From positions 1 to 16,861 of the forward strand of contig QANA01000086.1 in NCBI GenBank assembly GCA_003149735.1: a stretch of 16,861 nucleotides of DNA, read 5' to 3'. The DNA comes from Clostridiales bacterium (GTDB lineage: Bacteria; Bacillota_A; Clostridia; Christensenellales; Christensenellaceae). Shown here one piece after another: positions 5,449 through 12,947 of this stretch (position 1 is the first letter of the stretch; every line of letters begins with the position of its first letter). The notes under the pieces are model-generated. The model searched no databases and had not been told where the DNA came from. It worked only from the letters and a program-made list of their open reading frames with translations. The position numbers and the translations under genes were made by a program.

Positions 5449-7536
5449 TTGATCGAACCCAGAAGAGAGAATAAAACCAGACTGCGTTGGCTATATGCTA
5501 TTGTAATGGTCGCTTTGTTTATCTGTGTGGCGCGTCTAGTACAATTGATGATCTTTCAGGCAGGAGAGATCCAAGATAAAGTAGAACAGCAGTGGACGCG
5601 GGAAGTTTCCGTTTCTCCATTGCGTGGAGCAATTAAAGATAAAAACGGAGAAATACTCGCGGCAAGCACGACGTCGCAGAGTGTTTTGTTGTATCCAAAA
5701 GATATTAAAGATGCCGGCGAAGTTGCGGATTTATTGGCTCCTATTCTGGATATGGATCGCCAGAAAATTTATGAAGTAGCAAGTGATAAATCGAAAGTGG
5801 AAGCCTGGTTGAAACGGCATATCAGTGATGAGCAGGTGGAGCAAATTCGGGCACTTAATTTGAAAGGGGTCGGCTTCTTTTCGGATACCAAGCGTGTGTA
5901 TCCTTATGGAAGCTTTCTTTCGCAGGTGCTGGGGTATACCAGCTCGGATGGCTCCGGGCAGGAAGGCTTGGAAAAGGCGTATAATAAATATCTGGCAGGA
6001 TATCCCGGTACAATTCTGACGCAGGTTGATGCGGAAGGGCGTACGTTAGAAGGCAGTGAACAAACCTATATTGATGCACAGGATGGGTATAATATTGTAT
6101 TGACCATTGACGCGGTGATACAAAGCTTTGCAGAAAATGCCGCGAAGGAAGCGTTGGAAGTCAATCAGGCGAAGAGCGTTTGCGCTATAGTGATGAACCC
6201 CAAGACCTGCGAAATATTGGCAATGGCTAATTATCCGGAGGCAGATCTTAATAATCTGGATCGTTCGGACTTGAGTGCACTGGCGGAAATTTCCAGAAAT
6301 ACAGCTGTGACAGACGCATTTGAGCCAGGTTCCATTTTTAAAATTATTACAATGGCTGCTGCAATTGACAGCGGAAATGCGTCTCTTACGACTTCTTATC
6401 ATTGTAATGGATACAAATTGGTAAGTGGAGAAAAAATCAAATGTTGGCGCTCATATAATCCGCATGGAACGCAGTCACTGACGGAAGCAGCGGAGAATTC
6501 CTGTAACCCGGCTTTTATGGAAATGGCTTTGACCATGGGAACCGAAAAGTTCTATGAATATATTTATAAATTTGGTTTTGGCAGCACTACCGGCATCGAT
6601 TATTCTGCTGATGGTGCGGGAATTATCCGCGCTGCCAAATATGTAAAAGACGTGGATTTGGCGCGCATTGGATTTGGGCAAAGCATTGCAGTAACACCTT
6701 TACAGATGATTACTGCCGCATCGGCTGCAATCAACGGCGGTGTTCGTTATACGCCACGCCTGGTTTCTCACACAGAAGATAGTAAAGGAAATATTATAGA
6801 AACATTTGGAAATGAGGAAGGCGTTCGTGTCATCTCTGAGGAAACTTCAGCAATCGTGCGTCAGATTTTGCAGAGTGTAGTAGATAACGGCAGCGGTAAA
6901 AATGCACAAATAGAAGGTTATGCCGTAGGTGGGAAAACGGGAACTGCACAGATGTACGAAAACGGAGCGATTGTACAGGGGAAAAATATTTCTTCCTTTA
7001 TTGGGTTTGCACCGGCAGAGGATCCGCAATATATAGTGTTGTTTATTGTGCGTGAGCCGGATGTATCCGTGACTTTTGGCAGCGTAGTGGCCGCGCCATA
7101 TGCGAAGGATATTTTGGAAAAATGCCTGAAATATGATGGTGTACAGCCTACTAAGCAAACAAATGAACTGGTGGAAGTACCCGGAATCATCGGAATGAGT
7201 GAAGAAGAGGCAGAAAATGCCCTGAAAGAAGTTGGCTTAAAATTACATATGAACGGAAGCGGGGCTATTGTTGCACAATCGCCTGTACAAGGAAGCAAAG
7301 TAGCAAGAGATACGGCAGTGGATGCGTACAGTGCACAAAACATTGCGGAAGAGGATTGGGTGGAAGTGCCGAATGTCTGCGGGATGAGCTTATATCAGGC
7401 GTTTATGAAACTGGAAGAAGTTGGTTTGGAACTGCAGGTAGAAGGAGATACCGAATCAGAAAAAGTGGCAACGCAAAAGCCTGCGGCGGGAAGCAAAGTT
7501 GTTTATGGGGATACGGTAATTGTAAAGTGCAATTGA
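5449..7536 (+). CDS. ftsI: Class B penicillin-binding protein with two PASTA domains (division transpeptidase)
   Basis: A monofunctional DD-transpeptidase that crosslinks septal peptidoglycan outside the membrane, partnered with the SEDS polymerase encoded downstream. In its 695 residues: a basic cytoplasmic tip, a single membrane anchor at about 13-36, a dimerisation domain (about 50-210) with the PLRGAIKDKNGEILA motif, and the transpeptidase domain. Active-site motifs are SIFK (S295 nucleophile, K298), SCN (351-353) and KTGTA (496-500). Two PASTA domains lie at about 574-629 and 637-695, each opening with VEVP. Two PASTA domains fit PbpB/PBP2x-type division enzymes better than the single one of SpoVD, but a sporulation role cannot be excluded. 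The start is a TTG at 5449 supported by GGAGG (5435-5439) 9 bases upstream. No second pbpB/spoVD paralogue is present here, unlike in Bacillus subtilis. Confidence 0.95.
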   Translation: MIEPRRENKTRLRWLYAIVMVALFICVARLVQLMIFQAGEIQDKVEQQWTREVSVSPLRGAIKDKNGEILAASTTSQSVLLYPKDIKDAGEVADLLAPILDMDRQKIYEVASDKSKVEAWLKRHISDEQVEQIRALNLKGVGFFSDTKRVYPYGSFLSQVLGYTSSDGSGQEGLEKAYNKYLAGYPGTILTQVDAEGRTLEGSEQTYIDAQDGYNIVLTIDAVIQSFAENAAKEALEVNQAKSVCAIVMNPKTCEILAMANYPEADLNNLDRSDLSALAEISRNTAVTDAFEPGSIFKIITMAAAIDSGNASLTTSYHCNGYKLVSGEKIKCWRSYNPHGTQSLTEAAENSCNPAFMEMALTMGTEKFYEYIYKFGFGSTTGIDYSADGAGIIRAAKYVKDVDLARIGFGQSIAVTPLQMITAASAAINGGVRYTPRLVSHTEDSKGNIIETFGNEEGVRVISEETSAIVRQILQSVVDNGSGKNAQIEGYAVGGKTGTAQMYENGAIVQGKNISSFIGFAPAEDPQYIVLFIVREPDVSVTFGSVVAAPYAKDILEKCLKYDGVQPTKQTNELVEVPGIIGMSEEEAENALKEVGLKLHMNGSGAIVAQSPVQGSKVARDTAVDAYSAQNIAEEDWVEVPNVCGMSLYQAFMKLEEVGLELQVEGDTESEKVATQKPAAGSKVVYGDTVIVKCN

Positions 7537-7549
7537 CGGGAGAAGACAG

Positions 7550-8995
7550 ATGAAATTAAAGGAATTGCTGAAGAATATCGATTGTCAGGTCGTTGGAGAA
7601 GCAGAGATTGAAATCACGGGTATCGCCTATGATTCCAGAGAAGTGCAAGAGGGAAATCTGTTTTTCTGCATACAGGGGTTTAGTTCTGATGGCCATAATT
7701 ATGCTCCTAAAGCCGTAGAAGCAGGAGCGGTATGTCTGGTAGTCAGCCGTCAATTGGAGTTGGATGTAACGCAGATCATTGTGGAAGCGGGATCGGATCG
7801 CAAGGCCATGTCGCAGATTGCAGCAGCTTATTACGGGAAGCCTGCTCAAAAATTGTGCATGATAGGGGTGACAGGGACTAGTGGTAAAACTTCCACGACG
7901 TATATGCTGAAGAGCATTTTGGAAAAAGCTGGCCGAAAAGTAGGATTGATTGGTACAGTCCATACTGTAATTGGGGAAAAAGAGATTCCGGCAGAGAGAA
8001 CCACCCCTGAATCGCCGGATTTGCAGAAAATATTGGCTGAAATGGTGGAAGCAGGATTGGATACTGTGGTAATGGAAGTTTCTTCACATTCGCTGTATCT
8101 GGATCGCGTTTATGGAATTGAGTTTGCAGGTGGTATATTTACCAATCTTTCGCAGGATCATTTGGATTTCCATAAGGATTTTGAGCATTATTTTCTGGCG
8201 AAAGCGTTGTTATTTGAAAATTGTCAACGAGCGGCAGTTAATGCAGATGATCCCTATGGCAGACGTTTGCCTGTGTATGCCAAAGGAGAAGTAAGCACTT
8301 TTGGTCTAAATCCACAGGCAGATATTTGCGCAGAAGAGATTTGCCTGCATACGGATCACAGTACATTTGTGCTGCGGGCCGGAGATGAATCAATACCGAT
8401 TTGCCTTGGAATGCCGGGAGAATTTATGATATATAATGCCTTGGGAGCGTTTACGCTTTGTTCCATGCTGGGAATAGAGCCTGAAGTGATCAAGGAAGGA
8501 TTGGAATCGGTATATTATATTCCCGGCAGGGTGGAAAATCTGGATACGCGCGGCGGCGATTTCAGCATTGTGCTGGACTATTGCCATAAGCCGGAAGCAT
8601 TGGAAAGCGTATTGAAGATGATTAAAGGGTATGCCAAAGGCAGAGTTGTATGTATTTTTGGCTGTGGTGGAAATCGAGATACCACGAAGCGACCGATAAT
8701 GGGAAATATTGCAGAAAATATTGCAGATTTTTGTATTGTCACTTCGGATAATCCCCGTTTTGAGGATCCGTATGCTATAATAGAAGGGATTACGGCGGGA
8801 ATGAAGAAGGACAACCATATTGTGGTGGAAGACAGGCGCGCTGCTATCCGATATGCCATTGAGCATGTGCAGCCGGGTGACGTGATTCTGTTGGCAGGCA
8901 AAGGCCATGAAGACTATCAGGAAATCAAAGGGGTACACTATCCTTTTGATGAAAAAGTTGTGGTTGGCGAAATTCTGGACGAACTCGGAAGATAA
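7550..8995 (+). CDS. murE: UDP-N-acetylmuramoyl-tripeptide synthetase MurE, probably meso-diaminopimelate-adding
   Basis: ATP-dependent cytosolic ligase that adds the third residue to UDP-MurNAc-L-Ala-D-Glu. Length 481 is normal. The specificity motif DNPR (400-403) is the one known for meso-diaminopimelate enzymes. The P-loop GTSGKT is at 109-114, the Mur-family block MEVSSHSLYLDRV at 175-187, and the likely carbamoylated lysine is K218 in FLAKALL. GRVEN (327-331) and LAGKGHEDYQ (448-457) are also typical. Three normally strict positions differ: Ser for Asn in the P-loop (GTNGKT expected), YCHKPEALE at 344-352 where YAHTPDALE is usual, and GNRDTTKRP (373-381) where GDRD is usual. The core lysine and threonine are intact, so activity is likely. 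GGGAG lies 7 bases before the ATG; the gap to the PBP stop is 13 bases. A hairpin follows and murF is not adjacent. Confidence 0.95.
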   Translation: MKLKELLKNIDCQVVGEAEIEITGIAYDSREVQEGNLFFCIQGFSSDGHNYAPKAVEAGAVCLVVSRQLELDVTQIIVEAGSDRKAMSQIAAAYYGKPAQKLCMIGVTGTSGKTSTTYMLKSILEKAGRKVGLIGTVHTVIGEKEIPAERTTPESPDLQKILAEMVEAGLDTVVMEVSSHSLYLDRVYGIEFAGGIFTNLSQDHLDFHKDFEHYFLAKALLFENCQRAAVNADDPYGRRLPVYAKGEVSTFGLNPQADICAEEICLHTDHSTFVLRAGDESIPICLGMPGEFMIYNALGAFTLCSMLGIEPEVIKEGLESVYYIPGRVENLDTRGGDFSIVLDYCHKPEALESVLKMIKGYAKGRVVCIFGCGGNRDTTKRPIMGNIAENIADFCIVTSDNPRFEDPYAIIEGITAGMKKDNHIVVEDRRAAIRYAIEHVQPGDVILLAGKGHEDYQEIKGVHYPFDEKVVVGEILDELGR

Positions 8996-9010
8996 TAGGA
9001 AAAACTGCTG

Positions 9011-9053
9011 ATAAGCGCGCCGTGAATCAGAGAATAAAGGCGCGCTTATTTTT
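9011..9053 (+). terminator. Hairpin with U-tract between murE and mraY
   Basis: A perfect 11-bp stem ATAAGCGCGCC (9011-9021) / GGCGCGCTTAT (9039-9049) has a 17-base loop and is followed by Ts to 9053 (TTTTT counted from 9049). The GC-rich core should be stable. It lies in the only intergenic gap of more than about 30 bases within the cluster, 15 bases after the murE stop and 18 before the mraY start. It looks like a partial intrinsic terminator that would lower mraY-murD-ftsW expression relative to upstream genes, or an mRNA-stabilising 3' end. No obvious promoter for mraY follows it. Confidence 0.65.
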
Positions 9054-9071
9054 GCGGAAAGAGGAATAAAG

Positions 9072-10037
9072 ATGCAGACTTTGATTTTAGCGATTCTTTT
9101 GTCGTTTTTGGTTTCCCTTGGGCTTGGGCATATCGCCATCCCTTTATTGCACCGGCTGAAATTTGGGCAACCGATTCGTGAAGATGGCCCCAAGACACAT
9201 TTGAAAAAGAGCGGCACTCCAACCATGGGCGGTATTTTTATGGCTCTGGCCATGATTGTTGTTGCGCTGATTTTTATTGGGGAATGTGGGAGCTATTTGT
9301 GGGCAGCCGTTCTTGGCAGTATTGCTTTTTCAATTATCGGATTGATTGATGATATGAAAAAAGTGCTGGAACATAATTCTAAAGGATTGCGTGCCTGGCA
9401 GAAGATTGTATTACAACTTTTTTTCGGGATGTTGGTAGCGATTTATGCGTACTATAATCCGCAAATCGGTTCGGAGTTATATATTCCTTTTTGGGGGCAA
9501 ACACTGGATTTTGGAATATGGTATATCCCGTTTTGTGTGATTTTCATGATTGCACTTACGAATAGCGTAAATCTGACGGATGGATTGGATGGATTGGCTG
9601 GTAGTGTAACAGTGGTTGATGCGGCCGCATTTGCTTTGATTTTCCTGGCAGCCGAGGCATCTGTTTTGCAAAAAGACGCCATGATTTTTGCGGGAATTTT
9701 AGTGGGTGCTGTAATGGGATTTTTACGCTATAATACGTATCCCGCACGGGTGATGATGGGCGATGTGGGTTCGTTTTTACTGGGCGGTGCACTTTCTATG
9801 CTGGCAATTTTTTCAAAGCTGCAATTGATGGTCCCGATTATGGGAGTCATGTTTATGTTATCCAGCATTTCCTGTATTTTGCAGGTGGGCAGCTATAAGC
9901 TGCGCAAGAAACGGATTTTTAAAATGGCACCCCTGCATCATCATTTTGAATTGTTAGGCGTTCATGAGACTAAAATTGTCTCTGTTTATACATTGATTAC
10001 AGTGGCTGCCTGTTTGCTGGCAATGCTGTTAATCTGA
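9072..10037 (+). CDS. mraY: Phospho-N-acetylmuramoyl-pentapeptide-transferase MraY
   Basis: Integral membrane enzyme that transfers phospho-MurNAc-pentapeptide from UDP to undecaprenyl phosphate, making lipid I on the cytoplasmic face. The 321-residue protein is strongly hydrophobic with about ten membrane helices. Family motifs are KSGTPTMGG (46-54), the catalytic DD at 93-94, NSVNLTDGLDGLAG (164-177) with D170 and D173, MGDVGS (229-234), and the HHH motif at 289-291 in PLHHHFE. AGAGGA lies 6 bases before the ATG. The N-terminus is short, starting directly in the first membrane helix. It is the first gene after the murE/mraY hairpin, where murF is found in many other dcw clusters. Confidence 0.97.
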   Translation: MQTLILAILLSFLVSLGLGHIAIPLLHRLKFGQPIREDGPKTHLKKSGTPTMGGIFMALAMIVVALIFIGECGSYLWAAVLGSIAFSIIGLIDDMKKVLEHNSKGLRAWQKIVLQLFFGMLVAIYAYYNPQIGSELYIPFWGQTLDFGIWYIPFCVIFMIALTNSVNLTDGLDGLAGSVTVVDAAAFALIFLAAEASVLQKDAMIFAGILVGAVMGFLRYNTYPARVMMGDVGSFLLGGALSMLAIFSKLQLMVPIMGVMFMLSSISCILQVGSYKLRKKRIFKMAPLHHHFELLGVHETKIVSVYTLITVAACLLAMLLI

Positions 10038-10056
10038 TTGCAAAGGAGAATAAATT

Positions 10057-11415
10057 ATGGATTACACCGGAAAAAAGGTGTTGATAGTTGGAATGGCAAA
10101 AAGCGGTGTTTCAGCTGCAAAATTGCTGCGTCACATGGGTGCGCAGATAGCGTTGTATGATAGAAAAAGCAAAGAAAATTTTGCAGAGCATACAGAAATC
10201 ACAGAGCTGCTGCAACAGGGAGCTGTTGATTTTTTAGGCGCAGAGCCGGAACAGGCAGAAGCCCGGGCAGAGATTTTGATTTTGAGCCCCGGAGTGCCAG
10301 TCAAGCAGACTTTTATCCAACAGGCGATGCAAAGCGGGAAAAAAGTAATTTCAGAAATCGAATTGGGATATGAAATAGCAAAAGCAGAGTTTGTAGGCAT
10401 TGGTGGCACCAATGGAAAAACAACAACCACTGCTCTGACCGGAGAAATTTTTAAAAACTCCGGGCGGACTACTTACGTATTGGGCAATATCGGGTTGCCG
10501 ATCTGTGAACATGCTGCAGATACGAAAGCCGGAGATACCATTGTGGCAGAAATAGCAGCGCTGCAATTGGAGACAATCAAAACCTTCCGCCCTCGCGCAT
10601 TTGCATTGCTGAATATTACGGAGGATCATCAGGATCGTTTTGGCACAATGGAATATTACACCCATTGTAAGATGAAGGCTTTTGAGAATCAGAAGCCGGA
10701 AGACTATGCGATTCTGAATCTGGATGATCCGATCACTTCGGCACAAAAAGATAAAATCCACTCGCATTTGCTGCTGTTTAGCAGAAAACAGGAGGTGGAA
10801 GAGGGCGCGTTTGTACGCGACGGGAAAATCGTGTTTCGTATGGCAGGCCAGGAGCAGGAAGTGTGTCCGGTGGACCAGATTCGAATTCCGGGAAATCATA
10901 ATCTGGAAAATGCATTGGCGGCGACTTGCCTGGCGATGTGCAGGGGTATAGCTGCTGAAACGGTAGCATATACTTTAAAGACATTCCCCGGTGTAGAACA
11001 TCGCATTGAATTTGTAAAGACAGTCAATGGTGTTGATTTCATCAATGATTCCAAGGGCACAAACCCGGATTCTACAATCAAAGCGATTGAAACGATGAAA
11101 AAGCCGACCATCCTGATCTTGGGTGGATATGATAAGCACAGCGAATTTGATGATATGTTTGCTCATTTTACGGAACAGATCAAGGGAATTGTGATACTGG
11201 GCGCAACGAAACAGAAAATACTGACTGCTGCAAAAAAAGCAGGAGTTGCGAATATTCAGTTGGCAGATACCTTTGAACAGGCGGTAAAAATGGCTTTCCT
11301 GGCGGCACCCGAGGGTGGAACAGTATTACTTTCCCCTGCTTGTGCCAGCTGGGATATGTTTGATAATTTTGAACAGCGGGGAGAGATTTTTAAGGAAATT
11401 GTCAACGCTTTGTAA
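10057..11415 (+). CDS. murD: UDP-N-acetylmuramoyl-L-alanine--D-glutamate ligase MurD
   Basis: Cytosolic ATP-dependent ligase adding D-glutamate to UDP-MurNAc-L-Ala, one step before MurE. The 452 residues are normal length. The N-terminal Rossmann-like domain starts KVLIVGMAKSG (7-17). The ATP loop GTNGKTTTT is at 117-125, GNIGLP is at 143-148, and the DRFGTMEYY segment (193-201) leads to the likely carbamoylated K205. NDSKGTNPDS and LSPACASWDMFDNFEQRG in the C-terminal domain are diagnostic for MurD. One oddity: the usual E-(L/V/I)-S-S-F-Q-L block is EIAALQL (165-171), with both serines replaced by alanine and Phe by Leu. AAAGGAG precedes the ATG by 8 bases. The gene follows mraY after 19 bases, as in Bacillus. 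Confidence 0.97.
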   Translation: MDYTGKKVLIVGMAKSGVSAAKLLRHMGAQIALYDRKSKENFAEHTEITELLQQGAVDFLGAEPEQAEARAEILILSPGVPVKQTFIQQAMQSGKKVISEIELGYEIAKAEFVGIGGTNGKTTTTALTGEIFKNSGRTTYVLGNIGLPICEHAADTKAGDTIVAEIAALQLETIKTFRPRAFALLNITEDHQDRFGTMEYYTHCKMKAFENQKPEDYAILNLDDPITSAQKDKIHSHLLLFSRKQEVEEGAFVRDGKIVFRMAGQEQEVCPVDQIRIPGNHNLENALAATCLAMCRGIAAETVAYTLKTFPGVEHRIEFVKTVNGVDFINDSKGTNPDSTIKAIETMKKPTILILGGYDKHSEFDDMFAHFTEQIKGIVILGATKQKILTAAKKAGVANIQLADTFEQAVKMAFLAAPEGGTVLLSPACASWDMFDNFEQRGEIFKEIVNAL

Positions 11416-11443
11416 TGCATTTTGAAGATAAAGGGAGAAAGCC

Positions 11444-12862
11444 ATGGCCAAAATTATACTGATGCAGGATCGGCGCAATCAAAGATCGGCTTCCCCGCGA
11501 AGGGAAAAGAAACCAAGGTCGGAAGGCCGGCCGGCGGGAGAGCAGCGCAGAGTAGTTGAAGTAGAAAACCGGGTAGCATATAAACAGGCATTTGATTATA
11601 CAATTGTCATACTGCTGGTGGGGCTGATATCATTTGGCTTGGTGATGGTATATTCTTCCAGCTATTATGTTTCGGAAGTTAATGGGGAATCGCAGGCCTA
11701 TTATTTTCTGAAACAGCTGCTTTGCGTGGCAATAGGCACAATCGTATTGATTTTTTTGATGAAGCTCGATTACCATTGCTTTATTGATTTGCAATATGAT
11801 GCCCGTAAAATGGAACGGGGACAATATCGGTATCGGCCGCTTCTTTCCAAACCATATATCTGGGTGCTAGGGGCATCAATCCTTACTTTAGGGCTGGTAT
11901 ATACGCCTTTGGGAGTTTCGATCAATGAATCCCGTCGTTGGATTAATGTGGGGATCAGTATACAACCTTCGGAAATTGTAAAGATTGGGTTGATCATATA
12001 TATCGCCTGCTCTCTCGGGGAAAATCCTCGCCGTATGCGAAATTTCTGGAATGGATTATTTTTTCCATATCTGCTGATTTTGCTGTTTATTTGCGGAATT
12101 ATCTTTTTTCAGCCGAACTTCAGTGCCATTGTATGCATTTGTATATTGGTGGTATCCATGCTGTGGACGGGAGGAGCAAAAGCAAAATATATAGGAGCAA
12201 TTGTGGGAGTCGGTTTGGTGGCTGGTTCTATCTTTCTGATAATGGAACCCTATCGAATCAGCCGCCTCAAAGCACTTTTTGATCCTAACAATAGCTGGCA
12301 GTTGAAGCAATCGCTTTATTCCATTGGAGCCGGAGGCTTATTTGGCCGTGGATTGGGTAACAGCATGCAGAAATTGCTGTATTTACCCTATCGGGAATCC
12401 GATTTTATTTTTGCAATTATTGCGGAAGAAACCGGGCTGGTTGGATGCCTTGTGCTTCTTAGTATGTTTGCGTTGCTTATCTGGCGTGGCGTTTTAACTG
12501 CCATGAATGCGCCGGATTTGACGGGAATGTTGATAGCAACTGGTTCTACAGCTGCGCTGGCCATTCAGGTGTGCGTAAATATTGGAGTAAATATTGGTAT
12601 ATTGCCGCCAACCGGTGTTGTATTGCCTTTCATCAGTTACGGTGGATCAGGCGTAGTAATCTTTATGGCTATGATGGGATTACTGCTAAATGTTTCCAAA
12701 CAGGCCTCCACACCTATTCCGGCAAAGAAATTCAATTTGCCTTTTGTGGTTGCAATTCCAAAAGACAACAAAAATACCATACGTGGCTTGGATCATAAAA
12801 GAAAGAGACAACGCAATTACGAAATTGAACAACAGAAAAGAAGCCGGAGGCGGAGAAAGTAA
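11444..12862 (+). CDS. ftsW: SEDS-family peptidoglycan polymerase FtsW/SpoVE
   Basis: Membrane glycosyltransferase that polymerises lipid II, working with the class B PBP of the same operon. 472 residues: a basic cytoplasmic N-terminal tail of about 50 residues, about ten membrane helices, and a very basic C-terminal tail ending RSRRRRK. SEDS signatures are RRWINVG (164-170), QPSEIVK (174-180), the WQLKQSLYSIGAGGLFGRGLG block (285-305), LPYRESDFIFA (314-324) with the probable catalytic Asp D320, EE(T)GLVG, and PFISYGGSG (395-403). After the second or third helix, the DYHCFID segment is followed by a polar insert DARKMERGQYRYRP (about 119-132) not usual in the family. Its position after murD matches spoVE in Bacillus, but with no other SEDS gene here, vegetative FtsW is equally likely. 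AAGGGAG lies 6 bases before the ATG. It is the last gene of the cluster. Confidence 0.93.
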   Translation: MAKIILMQDRRNQRSASPRREKKPRSEGRPAGEQRRVVEVENRVAYKQAFDYTIVILLVGLISFGLVMVYSSSYYVSEVNGESQAYYFLKQLLCVAIGTIVLIFLMKLDYHCFIDLQYDARKMERGQYRYRPLLSKPYIWVLGASILTLGLVYTPLGVSINESRRWINVGISIQPSEIVKIGLIIYIACSLGENPRRMRNFWNGLFFPYLLILLFICGIIFFQPNFSAIVCICILVVSMLWTGGAKAKYIGAIVGVGLVAGSIFLIMEPYRISRLKALFDPNNSWQLKQSLYSIGAGGLFGRGLGNSMQKLLYLPYRESDFIFAIIAEETGLVGCLVLLSMFALLIWRGVLTAMNAPDLTGMLIATGSTAALAIQVCVNIGVNIGILPPTGVVLPFISYGGSGVVIFMAMMGLLLNVSKQASTPIPAKKFNLPFVVAIPKDNKNTIRGLDHKRKRQRNYEIEQQKRSRRRRK

Positions 12863-12877
12863 CACTGTTACAGGAGA

Positions 12878-12920
12878 AAATAAAGCGGTTGCAAGATATT
12901 GTCTTGCAGCCGCTTTATTT
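12878..12920. terminator. Bidirectional terminator between ftsW and parC
   Basis: A 19-bp stem pairs 12878-12896 with 12902-12920 with one G-U pair and a 5-base loop. The GC-rich part AAAGCGG / CCGCTTT continues into AAAT / ATTT, so both strands end in a U-rich tail (TTTATTT on plus; TTTATTTTC on minus). It lies between the converging stops of ftsW (12862) and parC (12948) and probably serves both. Confidence 0.85.
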
Positions 12921-12947
12921 AATCAATAAAAAGTTTGGCAATATAGT

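Noticed and set aside
8390..9253. 287-codon open frame on the minus strand opposite murE and mraY
   Set aside because: It is antisense to the conserved murE/mraY coding sequence, crosses the hairpin between them, and shows low-complexity, shadow-like composition with no recognisable motif.
9756..9775. MGDVGS and NTYPA in MraY as unusual residues
   Set aside because: Similar residues (CYPAEVFMGDVGS) occur in E. coli MraY as I recall it, so this is normal variation.
12690..12929. Plus-strand ORF running past the ftsW stop into the terminator
   Set aside because: It lies in another frame of ftsW and its end is encoded by the terminator hairpin; there is no ribosome binding site.
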